64,000 nt of DNA, from contig KL647290.1 in NCBI GenBank assembly GCA_000727475.1, positions 3,793,373 to 3,857,372 on the forward strand, read 5' to 3'. The position numbers and the translations under genes were made by a program. Of the stretch, positions 11,984 to 24,111 are shown piece after piece. Origin of the DNA: Sarcocystis neurona (Eukaryota; Apicomplexa; Conoidasida; Eucoccidiorida; Sarcocystidae). The notes beneath the pieces are model-generated. The model made no database searches, was not told the DNA's origin, and saw only the letters and a program-made list of their open reading frames with translations. Numbering within the stretch: the first letter of the stretch is position 1; every line of letters begins with the position of its first letter.

Positions 11984-13465
11984 TTCATTGCAGATGCCCA
12001 GCGAAGCATTACACCACGACATCATCGCAACAGATTCGGTAACTGAAGGTGTCACAGCTGCGTGTTGTAGCTGCCACTGCCTGGTGCTAGAGCTTCTGAT
12101 TGCCGTCTCCTGCTGCTTGCCGCGCTGCTGCGCGGCAGCTGCGCGTTACCGAACAACTAGCTGCAGTGGAGGCGGGTGAGTATCGGGTTGTACGGCTTCA
12201 GTGAATACCGGAGCTGCCGGCTGCGGGGGAAAAGAAGCCGTGGATCATCGAAGGTTTACTTAGACAATCGGTTCTGTGATCGATGGAATCGGTTGAGGTA
12301 ATCTGGCGGTACTTCCAAGTGTATCCGTCTCTGTGGAGGAGTAGCAATGCATGTTTTGCTGTGGCTTCGGAGTGTCGAGTGTTTGTTCCGTTCCGACCTC
12401 TTCTTCCGTACTTTTTTCCCTGTGTTTCCTGCACTCTTCTGATTCCACTCCTTCCGGTCAGATCATCAGTTGCCGTAGTCAGCCGTGACCCTCAACTGTA
12501 CATAAATTTTAGAACTAATGTCCGTATGCTTCAGCTTCTCAAGCGCCGGTTGACTAGCCGCACCGTAGCCACTCCCACCCCCGAGATCAGCCTCTTTCGT
12601 TGAAAGTATGTTGTGTTTTTCGCCACTCCTTCTAGACTTCGTGGTTGTCGCTCCACCCCTACATCTAGTTACCCCTGCAAACGTCCTCCTTCTCGTTGGT
12701 GCGGCTGAGAAACCGGAAGAGCACTTTCGGCGCGTACTACGCCGATGGCCATGAGCTGAAAGAGGTGGGAACAGTCCACCGTGGGTCATCAGTTCCGTAG
12801 AGGTGCCTCGTTTGTGCTTTGCCTCTGATTAGCTCATCGCTGTCGTTTCCTACTAACAAGCAAAGGCTGCACCGCACCAGGAGAGGACGAAAAACTACTG
12901 CGAAAGAACAGGACGTAACGCGACGCCCTCGTTTACCTGGGTAGATGCCGTGGACGTAAACTGTGTTGCACTAAATGTGCACGTCTTCTTTGACCACTTG
13001 GCCAGGTGAGATGCACAGCACCTGTTTCCACCGGCAACAGCGCATCTGCGTGCGAAAATTCCGGCGGATACGGCGAGGGTCTGCTACGTCAGGCGTCCAG
13101 TACGCATCTCGCTCGCAGTCGCTTCCTAGGACCTTTACGTCTTTCGTGAGGAAAATGTCTACTAGGACAGTGTAGACACACTCGTGCGCCGCGATATGTG
13201 GCCACTGCTTGATAAGGCTGAGGACATCGTCGCGTGTGGACGGTTCCTTTTAGACAGGCATCCGCATGTCCGTAGAGACACGAGTACTCAATTTACTTAG
13301 CGTGTGGCCTCCTTCCGTACTTGTGGAGCGTCGCTGTAGAGAGCGACTGTGATATACGCGACGTATTCTGTAGCGCTGGTGGTGCAGCCGCTTGCGCGGA
13401 GGGTGCCTGTATCTCGCGTGAAACTCGTTGACGTCTTATATTCAGGAAGGCAGAGTTTCACTTTT
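11984..13465. other. Intergenic sequence, nothing supported
   Basis: Both strands have open frames of about 100 codons around 12283-12789, for example opposing frames over 12466-12603. Neither has a convincing splice context, and overlapping open frames on both strands are expected by chance. Nothing is called. Confidence 0.3.
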
Positions 13466-14242
13466 ATGCTGCGGAGGCCTTTTGCTGGAAAAGAGGTATT
13501 TTCGCTGCGTTTTTGTCTACGCGAGTGTGCACGCACCATTAGGCATCACGCGCGTGGTTACTACGGCGAACTTACCGATACACCCACACGTATATATCTT
13601 GGGGGAGACTGTGCGAACAACCTCAAACAAGCGTACGAGGTACTCTTGTCTCAAAAAGAACATCTGCAGCGTGTTTTCTTCACGCCTACCTTGCGTGTCT
13701 TTTCGGTGTGCAGGTGTTTGCCGTGGGCATTCTCAGATTTTCTGTGGCAGTCTTCACGTCAATTCAGTTCCTTGTCTTCCGACCAGTGGCCTCCACTAGA
13801 GCCGAAACGATCCGTCAGTGGCGTACGAGGCGGGGTCAGAGGAGCGCAGGGCAGTACGGTCGCAGCCCGTATTAGAGCCGCCTTGCCTGGGAACCGCAGA
13901 TCTCTGTACGCTTGTTCTCTCGTTTTGTGTGTGCGTCGATGGTATATGTGCCCTGTGTGTCTGTGCTGTGGGCATGACAACACATGTCGCCGTATACAGA
14001 AACGCAGGTGTGTGGTTAGGGAAATTCTCGGCCTTCTGAAACGGATGTCGCTCACGACGCTCTTGATTGTTCGTGAGCCGTCCCTTCGTTTATGTCGGAA
14101 TTTACCCGAGTATCGCTCTTTCTTTCCGTCCACGTACCGTTACGTATTCAAACAAATGCCGTCGTCTTGGGTAAAGAAGTCGTACGCAGCCTTGGAGATA
14201 GACGCCTTGAGTTTTGTCAGAACTGCACGGTGTCCACGCTGA
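13466..14242 (+). CDS. Long open reading frame of unknown product
   Basis: An uninterrupted frame from ATG 13466 to the stop at 14240-14242 encodes 258 residues; the frame is open further upstream to about 13349. An open frame this long is unlikely by chance at this base composition, which is the main reason for listing it. The product is basic and cysteine-containing and shows no motif I recognise. Composition is T/G-rich, and internal polypyrimidine-AG sites (about 13711 and 13749) could be real acceptors that would break the frame. It ends 400 bases upstream of the GH19 gene on the same strand. It could instead be transcribed but non-coding. Confidence 0.28.
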   Translation: MLRRPFAGKEVFSLRFCLRECARTIRHHARGYYGELTDTPTRIYLGGDCANNLKQAYEVLLSQKEHLQRVFFTPTLRVFSVCRCLPWAFSDFLWQSSRQFSSLSSDQWPPLEPKRSVSGVRGGVRGAQGSTVAARIRAALPGNRRSLYACSLVLCVRRWYMCPVCLCCGHDNTCRRIQKRRCVVREILGLLKRMSLTTLLIVREPSLRLCRNLPEYRSFFPSTYRYVFKQMPSSWVKKSYAALEIDALSFVRTARCPR

Positions 14243-14644
14243 TCCTCCGGGCGTAATGACGCCCGAGCTGATCCACTAGAAACCACTTCCACGCAAACAC
14301 GTGGGCGTGTGTCTCTCCCCCCGACACTTATGCGTATGTGCCTTAGTGGCTGCCACATCATTAAAGTATGAATGCATGTGTAAACGGCTATCTCTGCGCG
14401 GATGTGGAACATACACACGTGGAACACGTGGAGACGCGTCCCTCAGTGCCGCCCCCCCACGTGTAAGTGCGTCTTCGTGCAGCGGAGTATTCACTTGATG
14501 TACGTGGGAGGTCGTATAATCAGGAATACATGCACGTGGTTATAAGGATTCATACATATATGTGCATATACATATATGTATATATATAGAGAGAAGTTTC
14601 TCTCTAATGACTGCAGCCAGGCGAATCGGAGAGCACAACTGAAG

Positions 14645-17600
14645 ATGACTCATCGACGTGGAAAGGGTGGTGTAGTCGGCGCGCTGGCTGCAGCAAGCGT
14701 GGGTATCTTTCTGGTGCAGCAGGGGCTGCTAGTGCCTCAGCATTTGCCCACTGGAGAGCAGAGTGAAAGTGCCGCTTCTTCGGCCGCGCAGGTTTTTTTC
14801 TGTCCCATCCTGTTTGCGACGGGTTGGCATCACGGGTGGGAGAAGCAGCAGCACACCCTGGCTGCGTCTCTGTCAGAGGTAGATGCTGCCGCAGGTGCAA
14901 CAACGACGCCTCTGTTCAACGAAGGCGACTGCACCTACCCCTCTGACGACGTTAACTTTGAAAAAGTGAGACAACGCACAGGACAGGGGCTTGCCGTCAA
15001 GGCTGAAGTAACCCCTTCGAAGACGTCTTCATGCACGCGGGCTAGATAAAAATCTACTAGAAAATATAACTTCTTCTACTGCCATGCCGGTAGTACAGCC
15101 ACTACTACCCCCACTACTGCCGCTTTCAGTACTCTTGCTGCCTCAGCTACCACTGCTGCTGTTGACGCAGGTGTTCGAATCTCTTCTTATATTACACCGT
15201 CTGTATAAGGGTGTGTATGCACAGGGTGAAGTCGACTGCCTCGCGGTAGATGCGGCGAAGCGGTGGTGTCATGCCATGTGTAGATACGTGGAGGCATGCA
15301 GCTAGCGGTGCGTTGTCTTCAGTGCATTTCTTCTCCTCCCTTACGTGGATGGCCTTTGCCTTTTCCCTTCGTCCGGACGGATGCTCCTACGTAAAGTGTG
15401 CGGGTGCAAATTTGCTTGTGGTCTCAGTTTTCGACATCAAACCTTCTCCGTATTCATACGTTATTCTTGGGGGACAATGGGGAAAGTCCTGCAAGCGACG
15501 TACCGTAGTGCTACGTGTGTGCTTTGCCATGCACCTTCTTGTGTTCACACTGTGAACGCCCGCTGGGTGCTTCACTCATTCCGCTCATATGTCTTTCGTC
15601 CCCCTCTCCTCATGTCTTCCCTCGGTGTTTGATCAGCGCAACTCTCCGTATCTGTGGACTCCTTCGTCCACCGTAAGCGCGTAGCTGCTTCACCGTGCGA
15701 TGTGGCCATGTCGGTGTTTCCAGGTGATTTCGAAAGATACGCTGCGACTGCTGCTCGAGCGCAGTCCGCAGATCTCGTACCGCGGCGTCAACACGCCTAC
15801 TGAAGCAGCTGCGTTGATGCACAAGGACATCTCCTGCGCAATTCAAGTGCACGCTCTTTTTCACGACTTTTGCAACACCAATGGTGAGATAGCGCCAGCA
15901 GAGAACTAGACGTTCTTTTCGTCCCCTCTCGCCTCTGCTGCTGCATATGCACGCGCACACGACAGCCAGCGGCATGTTTCTACAGTAGTAGTGCAATTCT
16001 GTGAACTGCCTGTACGTAGCTCTCAGTGTACCCTTTTGCTTCAAGGTTGAAGCAGGAGCATTGTCCAGTGCCTGACTGTCCCCGCATGTATCTATGGGTC
16101 CACGTGTCTCTCTCTCTCAACATATTTACATACATGGATAAACGTGTGTACAGGCCCTGTACCTGTCTGCGGGTCCACGTGTCCTGCTACGTATATATGC
16201 GTATTTGCGCAGGGTCCGGCGTATGTGCACATACGGCTGCGCACTTAGGAAAGACAGGGGACAGGCGCGAACACGGATACACGGCAACATAGAGGCGTTT
16301 CGTGGGCGTGTATACGATATCTTTGTGTCACGGCGGTCGATGCAGCTTCTTTTTCTTCGTATAAGGGTTTACCCGCCGCCTCCTTGCATGTGACACTGCC
16401 GCTGGAGGAGAAGGTTTGTAGTAGCTGTCGCGCGCGCTTGTAAAGCAAATACACGAAGCACGTCTCAAGCTGCTGCACGCTTGCGGCTGGTTACTCCGAG
16501 ATATACGCATGTGATAACACGAGCAATTCCGCCGTACACACACCAGTATCGATATACGTAGAGAGACACACATCCTTGCTAGTTAATTGCTCCAGGCCAT
16601 TCCGTGTCTCTAGTGGACGTGCATGTTGCGTAAGCAGGTTTCCCGCGTACCTATGTAGCAACACGCTGCGTTGTTTAGTACCTGAAGAAGAGCGGCTTAC
16701 GCGTATGCCGAGTCGCTTCGAAGAAGCGAACGTCCCTGCAAGGTGGTAAGAACTGCTCATTGCTGTATTCGCGCTCTGCACGTGTGGGTACAAGATCTTG
16801 ATACCCAGAGACAGTACGACGAGGCAGCGGACGCGTTGTATGCAAGTGTGCGTATGAAGGGTGGAGCGGCCGCCATCAGTAGATGACCACTATGTGTAGA
16901 CAGCAGCTGTTGGTGGTGAACCGCTTGATCTCTGTGTGAATGAGAGCGTAGGCGTGTGGGGGAACTTGTGGGACCTGGGGGGTCCGTTTTTTAAACAATG
17001 AATACGAGTGTGCAGTCGTACGGACACCGACGAAACAACTGAGCGCTGCGTGCCTACGATATGAGGACGCATTTACTGTTGAAGAGATTTCTTGTGAGTT
17101 CTCCATTCTTCCCTGTGTGGTACAACGTCGGCGCACAGGAATCACGCATACTGGCTTCTGGATTTTCGTTCAGTAGCGAGGTGGAAACTGGCGTACGTGA
17201 AATAGCGGGGCAGCAAGTGCCAGCGGGTGGATGTTTTTCTTGAGGATCCACCCGCAGTGTGTGGACTCTGTTAGTTTCAGGACGCAGCAGCACGTGCGTG
17301 AAGGGTGGCCTTTTCAGCACAACAGCGGGAGTGGAACTCTTAAGGTGGAAAAAGCCACGTCTAGTGTGTTGTGCTTGGTTCGAATGGATGCGTGAGGGCG
17401 GTGCTGTTTTTTGCAGGTGCGCGCGGTGAACCCATGTAGGAGCGAAACACACTTGGGAGGTCATATTTGGGTGGGGAGCGACAACGGTGTGCAACCAACA
17501 ACACAGCGCAGTTCAGGTGCAACTGCGGGGAACGCACGTGCTTTGTGAACTCGAAGGAGGTGTGCGCGGGTGTCGTGTGTGCGGCTGCCGTGTGTGCAGA

Positions 17601-20600
17601 AAAGTACACAGACGACGAGAACGCGTTTGTGAATCTCTCCGAGTGCATGGCGTTTCTCGCGCATGCAGCGGTACGCACGAGCTTCTGGAGCACCTTCAGC
17701 GATGCCAGTCAAGGCCGGTGGGTCCTCCACCCAGTTCTGCTCTCACGTTTTAGAGTACAAATCTATACATGTGTGTAGGCGTGTATATAGATAATATAGC
17801 TTTGTGCTTTAGTTGTATGCGCTGGTGTTAGTGTTCCGGCGTCAGAGAGTACGCGTTGCTTGTGCAGATAGACCAGGACACGTGTGAGTTTTTTTTTTCA
17901 AAACACTGCTAAGACAGACGGTACGAAAAGATGTGGACATACACATATATACATATATATATATATATGTCTATGTGGACACCTTTCAACAGCTGCTTGT
18001 GATGATTTGTGCCATCGTGTTTGCTCGACATTAGACCTTCGAGCACTCAATGTCAACAAACAGGGAGCACGTGCATGGACGTGGACACGCGTGTACACAC
18101 ATCTGTACACGTATCTGCTTCTTGTTGTTGAGAAGAACTGACGTCTTCACAATGGCAGAATGCGTCCATCAGGTGGACGCAGGAATGGTTATGGAGTTCG
18201 TTATTAACTTTGTGCACGGGCGCGAGTACTTACACGTGGCTGACGCATACGTGGGCGTATATATATATATATATATATATATATTTGAAAACGTGTGTAC
18301 GTATATACCCATATACACATGTGTGTATATATATATACATATGCGTATGTATCGGTGTCTTTGTTCCTGAACCTGGTAGCTACGTCTCTTCGTTTTGAAT
18401 GAGTCGCTCGATGCGCTCCTGGCTCTGGTCATCTACGCAGTTGCAGTCCTTGACACACTGCTTAGCAAGTAGGTGCTCTCCCCCTGTCTGCGTGCCTAGA
18501 TGTTTGAGGCCTTCGTTGTAGTCGTCCGTTTCGCTGCTGCTTTCTCCCTGTCTGCCCATCTAGCGGCATTGTTCTTCGTTCTGTACTAAAAAGCGATTGG
18601 TGTTACACTTTTCGGCGGAGCTGACCACTGCAGGCTGCCCGTGGGAAGCTGTGCTCTTCCCACCCCTTGTCTGGGTAGTTGTGCGTCTCCCACACTTGTG
18701 CAAGGACCAGCTGTGTTTTTTCGTATTCTGCTTCGTTACTTAGCAGTTTTAATTGCCACATACTGGGCGTCTACCTGTCCAGCTCCCGCTTCTTCATGTA
18801 GCTGAGTGGGCGTTTGCAATCCTTGCTTCAGTGCAGTTCTCTCGCTTCTACGCTCTACCATGAGCGAGCATCGTGCAGCACTCACAGCTGCTAGCCAATA
18901 CGTAAGTACGCGTGGACGTAGATATATACATATGTATCCAAGAACTCACCTGTATTCATATACGTCTATATATATATGTATGCTTCTTCTTGTATATATA
19001 TATATATGTGTATATATGTGAGTGCCCATTCGCGTACGAAGATGCTGGTATGTCATTTTTTACTGCTGTGAACTTCTCTTACGAGCGCACGAGTAATGCA
19101 CCGTACGCCGAACTACCGCTTGCTTCACAGTGCATCCCCTAGTGTTGCTGCTGTGTTCGGGCTGCCGCAGGGAGTGCTCTCTGAGCGAGAAATACCCGTG
19201 TGGTCCTCCCTCGGCTTCCTACCACGCCCGCGGCCCCTTCCAGGTAATACTTTTTTTCCCGCCGTCTCCCCATCTTGTCTCGGCTTCCCTCTGTGTCCCT
19301 ATATCTACATATGTATCTATTCTGCTTTTCTCCCGTATTCCGTCCTGTCTCTCCCTCTGTCTTCCTGCGTAGTGGCGCTCTTCCCCGTTTCTTCCTTTAC
19401 GTGTGTTTCTCTCTGTTCAGCTACGACTTTGCTCTTCTCTCCGTCTGTTGTCTCTTGTTCATTCTCGTCTCTCTTTGTTTTTCTGACCTCCTCGGTCTTG
19501 CGTTCTCTGTATCTTTGTTTTTTCTTCTGTCAGGTGTGTCTTGCCCTTTTTTTCCTGCTTGTTTTGTTGACCTTGCTTCCTCGTCTCACCTCCCTTCTGT
19601 CTGTGCCGATGCAGTTTCTGTTCGTCATTGTTACGCCAGACCTAATTTTCGATAGCTGGTCAACTGCACAGCGGTTGTTTTTACATCTTACACTGTCCAC
19701 GTATGCGTGGAAATATATATATATATATATATATATTTCCACGCATGCATACAGATGTATACCTACTAAGGCCCCATGTGCACCGTATGCATGTCCGGCA
19801 CACAATCTTCATTTCCAGGTATATCTCCATATATTTCCGCATACATATATATTTAAGACATGTGTGAATGGCGAAATCTGTGTATATATAAATATGTGTG
19901 TAGGTTTCCAGGTACGTCAGAGATGATGGTTCGGAGTTCGTGTCGGCTCCACAGTTTTCCCGGTTTGTTTCCTATATGTGCTGAACTTCTTTGAGTCTGG
20001 GGTTTCGGAAAGCGGTCGAAAGAGCACGCAACCAGCGGCGAGCCACTATCGTTTGTGCATGCGTCCATCAGTGTATCGCTACAGAACATACGTGCCTGTC
20101 CACATACATACATACAGATGAGAATGTCATGTAGATGTCGTCTCGCCTCTCATTCGTCTTAAGACCCAGTGAAGCGGTCCCTCCTGACTGATACGTCACT
20201 TGTGAAGGTGTAGGTTCCGGGTTCCCGTGCTTCTGCCGCCGTAGTCAAGTGTATATAAACCTTTGTATGTCTGTGTCGCTGGCCCTCAGTTCGCATCTGT
20301 GTGTCCGCGTGTATGCGTGTCTGTGTACGTTGAGTGAAGACGTCGAACAGGTGCAAGTTCGTACGTGTACATGAACACAGGTCTGTTCGGACGTGTGCGT
20401 ATGTGTGTGCGTGTATACGTCTGTGTGTCTTAAGTGTATGTGTATGTATGTAAAGATGTATGCAAATGTATGTGTGTACGTCCGTATGTGTGTATGCGTG
20501 TGTGTGTAGGTATGGACGTGTGTATGGCTGTACGATAGAGCGTTTACGCACGTGCTGGAACGTAGCAGCGTCCATGTGTCTGTGTGTGTGTGTTTCTATG

Positions 20601-22773
20601 TATGCACGTGCATGTGTGTGTGCACAGGTGACGTGTGTGTACCCACGTATGCGTGACCCTGTGGTGTGCACGTCTGTATGTAGATGTATACGTATTTTCG
20701 TGTGCGCAGGCTTATGCGTGTGTTTGCTTCTGCGCGTATGTATGCCTTTCTGAAAATGTGTTGAATCCATGCACATTGGCAGGCATCCATATATCTGTGT
20801 CACGTGTCTCAGTCTATGTGTGTATGAAAATTGTCTCGTCGTCTACCACCGCGCACAAACATCCATATTAAACAGAAGCAATATCAGTAGGATATACTGG
20901 GTCTTGAATACGTACTCACCACCCTGCAGACTACTTTAGGTTGTGTAGTTGACTAGATCCTACTAGAACCCACATTTTCGCTTTTATCACATTGCTTCTC
21001 TCCCTGTCGGTGTACACGGATAAATGCATTGTTGCAGTCGACGCTGACGTTTGTCGCTTCCGCATTTCTTTCTTGGTTTGTCGTTTATAGAACTTCCACT
21101 CCGCTCTGGGTACATGAATTCCTATGCGTGGGAGCACATACATCGGACAGGGTCTCACAGAGTCAGAGTGCTCTCCACTTCCTAGGACGCGTGAAAAAGT
21201 TTTCATCTGTTTGTTCTGGGATATGAGTGTCTGCACTCGTACGCAGTAGCTGCAGAGGGCACAGCCGCATGCAACAAAAATCTTCGATCTTCCACCACGC
21301 AGCCTAGAAAAATTCGCTGCTGCGTTCCGTGCAGCTGCGCGGCAATGAGGAGTACGGTGCCTTCGGCGAGGCGATTGTACAAGATGCACAGCGACTCTTG
21401 AATGAGCCGGAACTCATCGAGCCGCAGGGCATCGGGGGCTGGGCTGGTGCGCTGTGGAAATGGATGTCTGAACGGCCGTAGGTTCTCTTGTACTTCCTTA
21501 AGAGGGGCCTACTACACACAACAGAGACTCGACTGCATGCATACGTGTTAACCCACGTATATAAAAGTTCGTATCATATACAAACTTTGCAGTTACGACT
21601 GCTAAACACAGTAAAACGTCGTGTGTGTGAGATGGCGATGTAGAGGCGCGGTCGTGGCCCATTTTACGTAGAGACAGCTGTGACAGTCCGAAGGACGAGA
21701 GCTTCCTGCACAGTCTCAAGGCCTTAGAAATCGGGCTACTTTTCAGAAGAGGGGCAGTCCGGTTGTTACGACGTGAACGTTTTAATACCGACGTAGCACA
21801 GTGTACAACAAGCATACGCCAGCACATAGGTATCTGCACGAACGTCCAAATGTGTTCACAGGTTTCTTTCTCTTTACGTGTCTGCATTAGGAGATAAAGA
21901 AACGTACACCTTTACTTCGTATACGATAGAGTACGTGTCTATACATATTTATATATGTATGTATAAGTATGTACCAACCGGAGTTTAAGCTTGACGTATC
22001 ACAGAAAGTTCTTTGCTGAGCTGCAGTCCTGTAGGAGTGAAAGTTCTGTCGTTGCTGCACCTCGACACAGGCTTAGGCACGCCAAACGCGTTATTTCATG
22101 CTGTGTGATTAAGTATCTACACATACGTATACACGTATATGTGTATATATATGTATATGTATGTATGAGAGAATATATATATATATACATATATATACCG
22201 TCCTATAAGTGCGCACGAGTGTGCCTTCGAATAAATGGACCCGTGCTGTTCATACATGAATGTTTACGTTTTTTTCCCTGTTTGTCGTAAGCGAGAAGGG
22301 CTTGTAGACACTGACGCAAAACCTGCGGGTGTCTTCTCTCATCTGTTTGTGCAAAAAACAGGTATGGCTTGAACTGTCCGGAGACCGTCGCGCGGTCCGG
22401 AAGTGGTTCTTGCCATGCAGCAATGCTGCATCAGGACAGCCCGGCAGAGGCAGCAGCGAACGCGTTGCGAGACAGTGACGACACCGCGTTAAGGGACGCC
22501 GTGGCCGGCTTCGGTCTGACTATTCACATCAACGGAGGCAGCGTCATGGACTGCTGTCCCGCTGCGCTGGAGATTTTTCAGCGCGATAGAGCGTTGCAGG
22601 CGCAGGGGGCTGCTGCTGCTGCTGCAGGTGGCGCACCGTTTTTGTCGGCGGCTTCGCCGGGCGCTGCCAGTGCCGCGCCACCGTCAACTGCTGCTGCTGC
22701 TGCTGGGGATCTCGGCAACCAGCGCCCCGCAAAGGAACCGAATCGTAAGCGCTCGAAGGATTGCCCTTGGTAA
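14645..22773 (+). CDS. GH19 (class I chitinase-like) secreted protein, eight exons
   Basis: Exons are 14645-15007, 15724-15883, 17600-17707, 18837-18901, 19023-19047, 19131-19243, 21335-21477 and 22362-22773. All phases match, giving 462 residues. Residues 12-32 form a signal-peptide-like hydrophobic stretch. The GH19 fold is visible in order: EC.AFLAH (189-196); YPCG...YHARGPFQLRGN (264-282), the family's YPC..YYGRGP.QL segment; LLNEPELIE then ALWKWM (about 299-322), the A-W-F-W-M signature; and SCHAAM....AAANA...GFGLTIHINGG near 340-386, matching SCH...AAN...GYG...NIINGG. The C-terminus is an Ala-rich tail of about 60 residues coded by GCT/GCA runs. GH19 enzymes hydrolyse beta-1,4-GlcNAc chains with two glutamates. 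Here the first motif reads AVRTSFW (198-204) in place of AHETGGW, so the general-acid Glu appears lost unless the GTACGC at 17671 is a used donor. E221 could be the second catalytic Glu. The 25-nt exon 5 is the weakest exon. Confidence 0.82.
18257..18284. repeat. (AT)n array in GH19 intron
   Basis: An uninterrupted run of TA/AT dinucleotides within the third intron of the GH19 gene. Similar shorter arrays lie at 17944-17968, 18322-18337 and 18967-19018. Confidence 0.9.
19244..19660 (+). other. Polypyrimidine tract in GH19 intron 6
   Basis: The + strand is strongly C/T-rich for about 400 bases right after the exon 6 donor. It is made of degenerate CTCTCT/TTCTTC/CTGTCT strings. Stop codons are rare because purines are rare, so the long open frame over it is not coding. 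The tract lies in a 2.1-kb intron. Confidence 0.7.
19703..19746. repeat. Perfect 44-bp AT-cored palindrome
   Basis: The arms ATGCGTGGAAAT (19703-19714) and ATTTCCACGCAT (19735-19746) are exact reverse complements. The 20 bases between them are pure alternating AT, so the whole 44 bp is self-complementary and could extrude a cruciform. It lies inside GH19 intron 6. Confidence 0.93.
20230..20840 (+). repeat. TG/TGTA-rich simple-sequence domain in GH19 intron 6
   Basis: About 600 bases are dominated by degenerate GTGT, GTATGT and ACGTGTGT units on the + strand. Because the repeat is a degenerate TG repeat, open frames rich in His/Thr on one strand and Cys/Val on the other cross it; they are repeat artefacts. 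Confidence 0.7.
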
Positions 22774-23163
22774 TAGCAGCAGCTACCCGTGAGGCTGCTT
22801 GTCTGGTGGGGTGTGCTGGCCGCACACGTCAAACAGCAGCTGTCACATCTGAATTGAGACGGATGCCGGTGTAGTCGTTTCTTCGCTGCTTCTGCTGCTG
22901 TAAGTACACCAAAAGGACTGGCGTACAAGTGAATGCGTTATGAGGCCATTATCCATGGATTCACTGTTGCGAGTTGTTTGGTGTAGGGGTGGCTGCGTGT
23001 ATCTTACGCCGGCTGGTATAGCAAAAGTCTGGGAGTTGTGGCGTATGACGCCGGGGACGGTATCCTAGTTCTACAGTTCACCATCTTATGTGACGCTCAT
23101 TCTTGCGAATATAGCCACCCGTGTCCGTTCGCAAGTATACACGTCTAAACGTTTGCATGTGTG
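22774..23163. other. Intergenic spacer 3' of GH19 gene
   Basis: This 390-bp stretch between two + strand coding segments has a few CTG/CAG triplets near 22775-22900. I see no gene and no clear polyadenylation signal. Confidence 0.4.
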
Positions 23164-24111
23164 ATGTTTTTAGCTGTGCGCTCCGATTTTTTTTCAGAGA
23201 ACCTGCCTTCTCGGCAGGAGCAGCTTTTCCGTGCCGTGATGTCGGGAGGAGACAGCAGCCTTCTTCCTCCCGCGTCCCCGGGTCCCGTTGCTCCCGGAGG
23301 TTCCCCGGGTATCTCGTCTCTTGAGCCCACGTCGCCGTCTGCTGTGACCCCGTTGACAGTCCCGTTTTCTTCTTCGTCCGCGCAGGTGTTGCTGCCGTCT
23401 TCGCCTGCGCAGCCGTTGCTCCCGCCTGCTTCTCCTGTAGCGCTTGCGCCAGGCACTTATCATGCTGCTGTCGCAGATTTGAGTTCTTCGCCTGCCCCTC
23501 CTCCTCTGATGGCTGCGCTGCTGGTCTCCACATTTCTCTCCTTTCTCGGAGTCGGGCTGCCGGACGTCCCGGCAGCCACAGATGAAAATGCTGCTGCAGT
23601 GCTGCATCCCTTTTCCAGTGCTCGCGTCCCGTGGGGGGTGCCATTGCCTGGTGCCGCAGACGGCCTGTGCTGGACGCAGGGTGCACTCACACTGCAAGCC
23701 GCGGCAGAGAACGCGGATGATAAAGATCAAGGCAGAGCAGCGGCACTGGAGAGCAGATTCTGCTTGTCTGTAGTGCGCGGCTGTCCCTCGCTCCTACCAA
23801 AGTCGGCGGCCGAGGTGTCCAGCAAAAGCACCGATGAAGACGCAGCCAAGGCAGTGCAACAGGCAGCAGCAAAACATCCTGACAGCACCAGCCTCGTCTT
23901 CAAGTGCTTCGAGACGTCCCCGGCCGGTTTTGCTGCCGCTGCCGCTGAGGCCGCCGGTGGAGCGAATACTCAGCTGCCTTCTGATGATGAAGAGAAAATG
24001 AAAGAACAGTTGAATACCAGGAGCAAATCAACATCCCCCGGACGGTTTGCGTACATCTCTAGAAACGGCGTCACCTGCGCATTTTTCAGCACGAAGCCAC
24101 CAGGCCTGTAG
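23164..24111 (+). CDS. Hypothetical Pro/Ser/Ala-rich protein
   Basis: An open frame from ATG 23164 to TAG 24109-24111 encodes 315 residues, far longer than chance predicts. The composition is Pro/Ser/Ala-rich with little predicted order for residues 25-110. A mixed segment with acidic and basic residues follows, and the end reads GRFAYISRNGVTCAFFSTKP. No domain is recognised. A strong acceptor (TTTTTTTTCAG at about 23188-23198) lies 11 codons after the ATG. The segment may therefore be an internal or last exon starting at 23199 rather than a complete gene. The triplet-rich composition matches the coding style of GH19 exon 8 just upstream. Confidence 0.55.
   Translation: MFLAVRSDFFSENLPSRQEQLFRAVMSGGDSSLLPPASPGPVAPGGSPGISSLEPTSPSAVTPLTVPFSSSSAQVLLPSSPAQPLLPPASPVALAPGTYHAAVADLSSSPAPPPLMAALLVSTFLSFLGVGLPDVPAATDENAAAVLHPFSSARVPWGVPLPGAADGLCWTQGALTLQAAAENADDKDQGRAAALESRFCLSVVRGCPSLLPKSAAEVSSKSTDEDAAKAVQQAAAKHPDSTSLVFKCFETSPAGFAAAAAEAAGGANTQLPSDDEEKMKEQLNTRSKSTSPGRFAYISRNGVTCAFFSTKPPGL

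Noticed and set aside
14604..14903. 99-codon minus-strand frame opposite GH19 exon 1
   Set aside because: It is antisense to a signal-peptide exon that is in phase with seven downstream GH19 exons.
19096..19926. 276-codon open frame on the + strand
   Set aside because: It runs through GH19 exon 6 and then a polypyrimidine tract where stops are rare; the GH19 exon is in a different frame and ends at a clear donor.
20159..20803. 214-codon His/Thr-rich minus frame
   Set aside because: It is a translation of the degenerate TG/CA repeat in GH19 intron 6.
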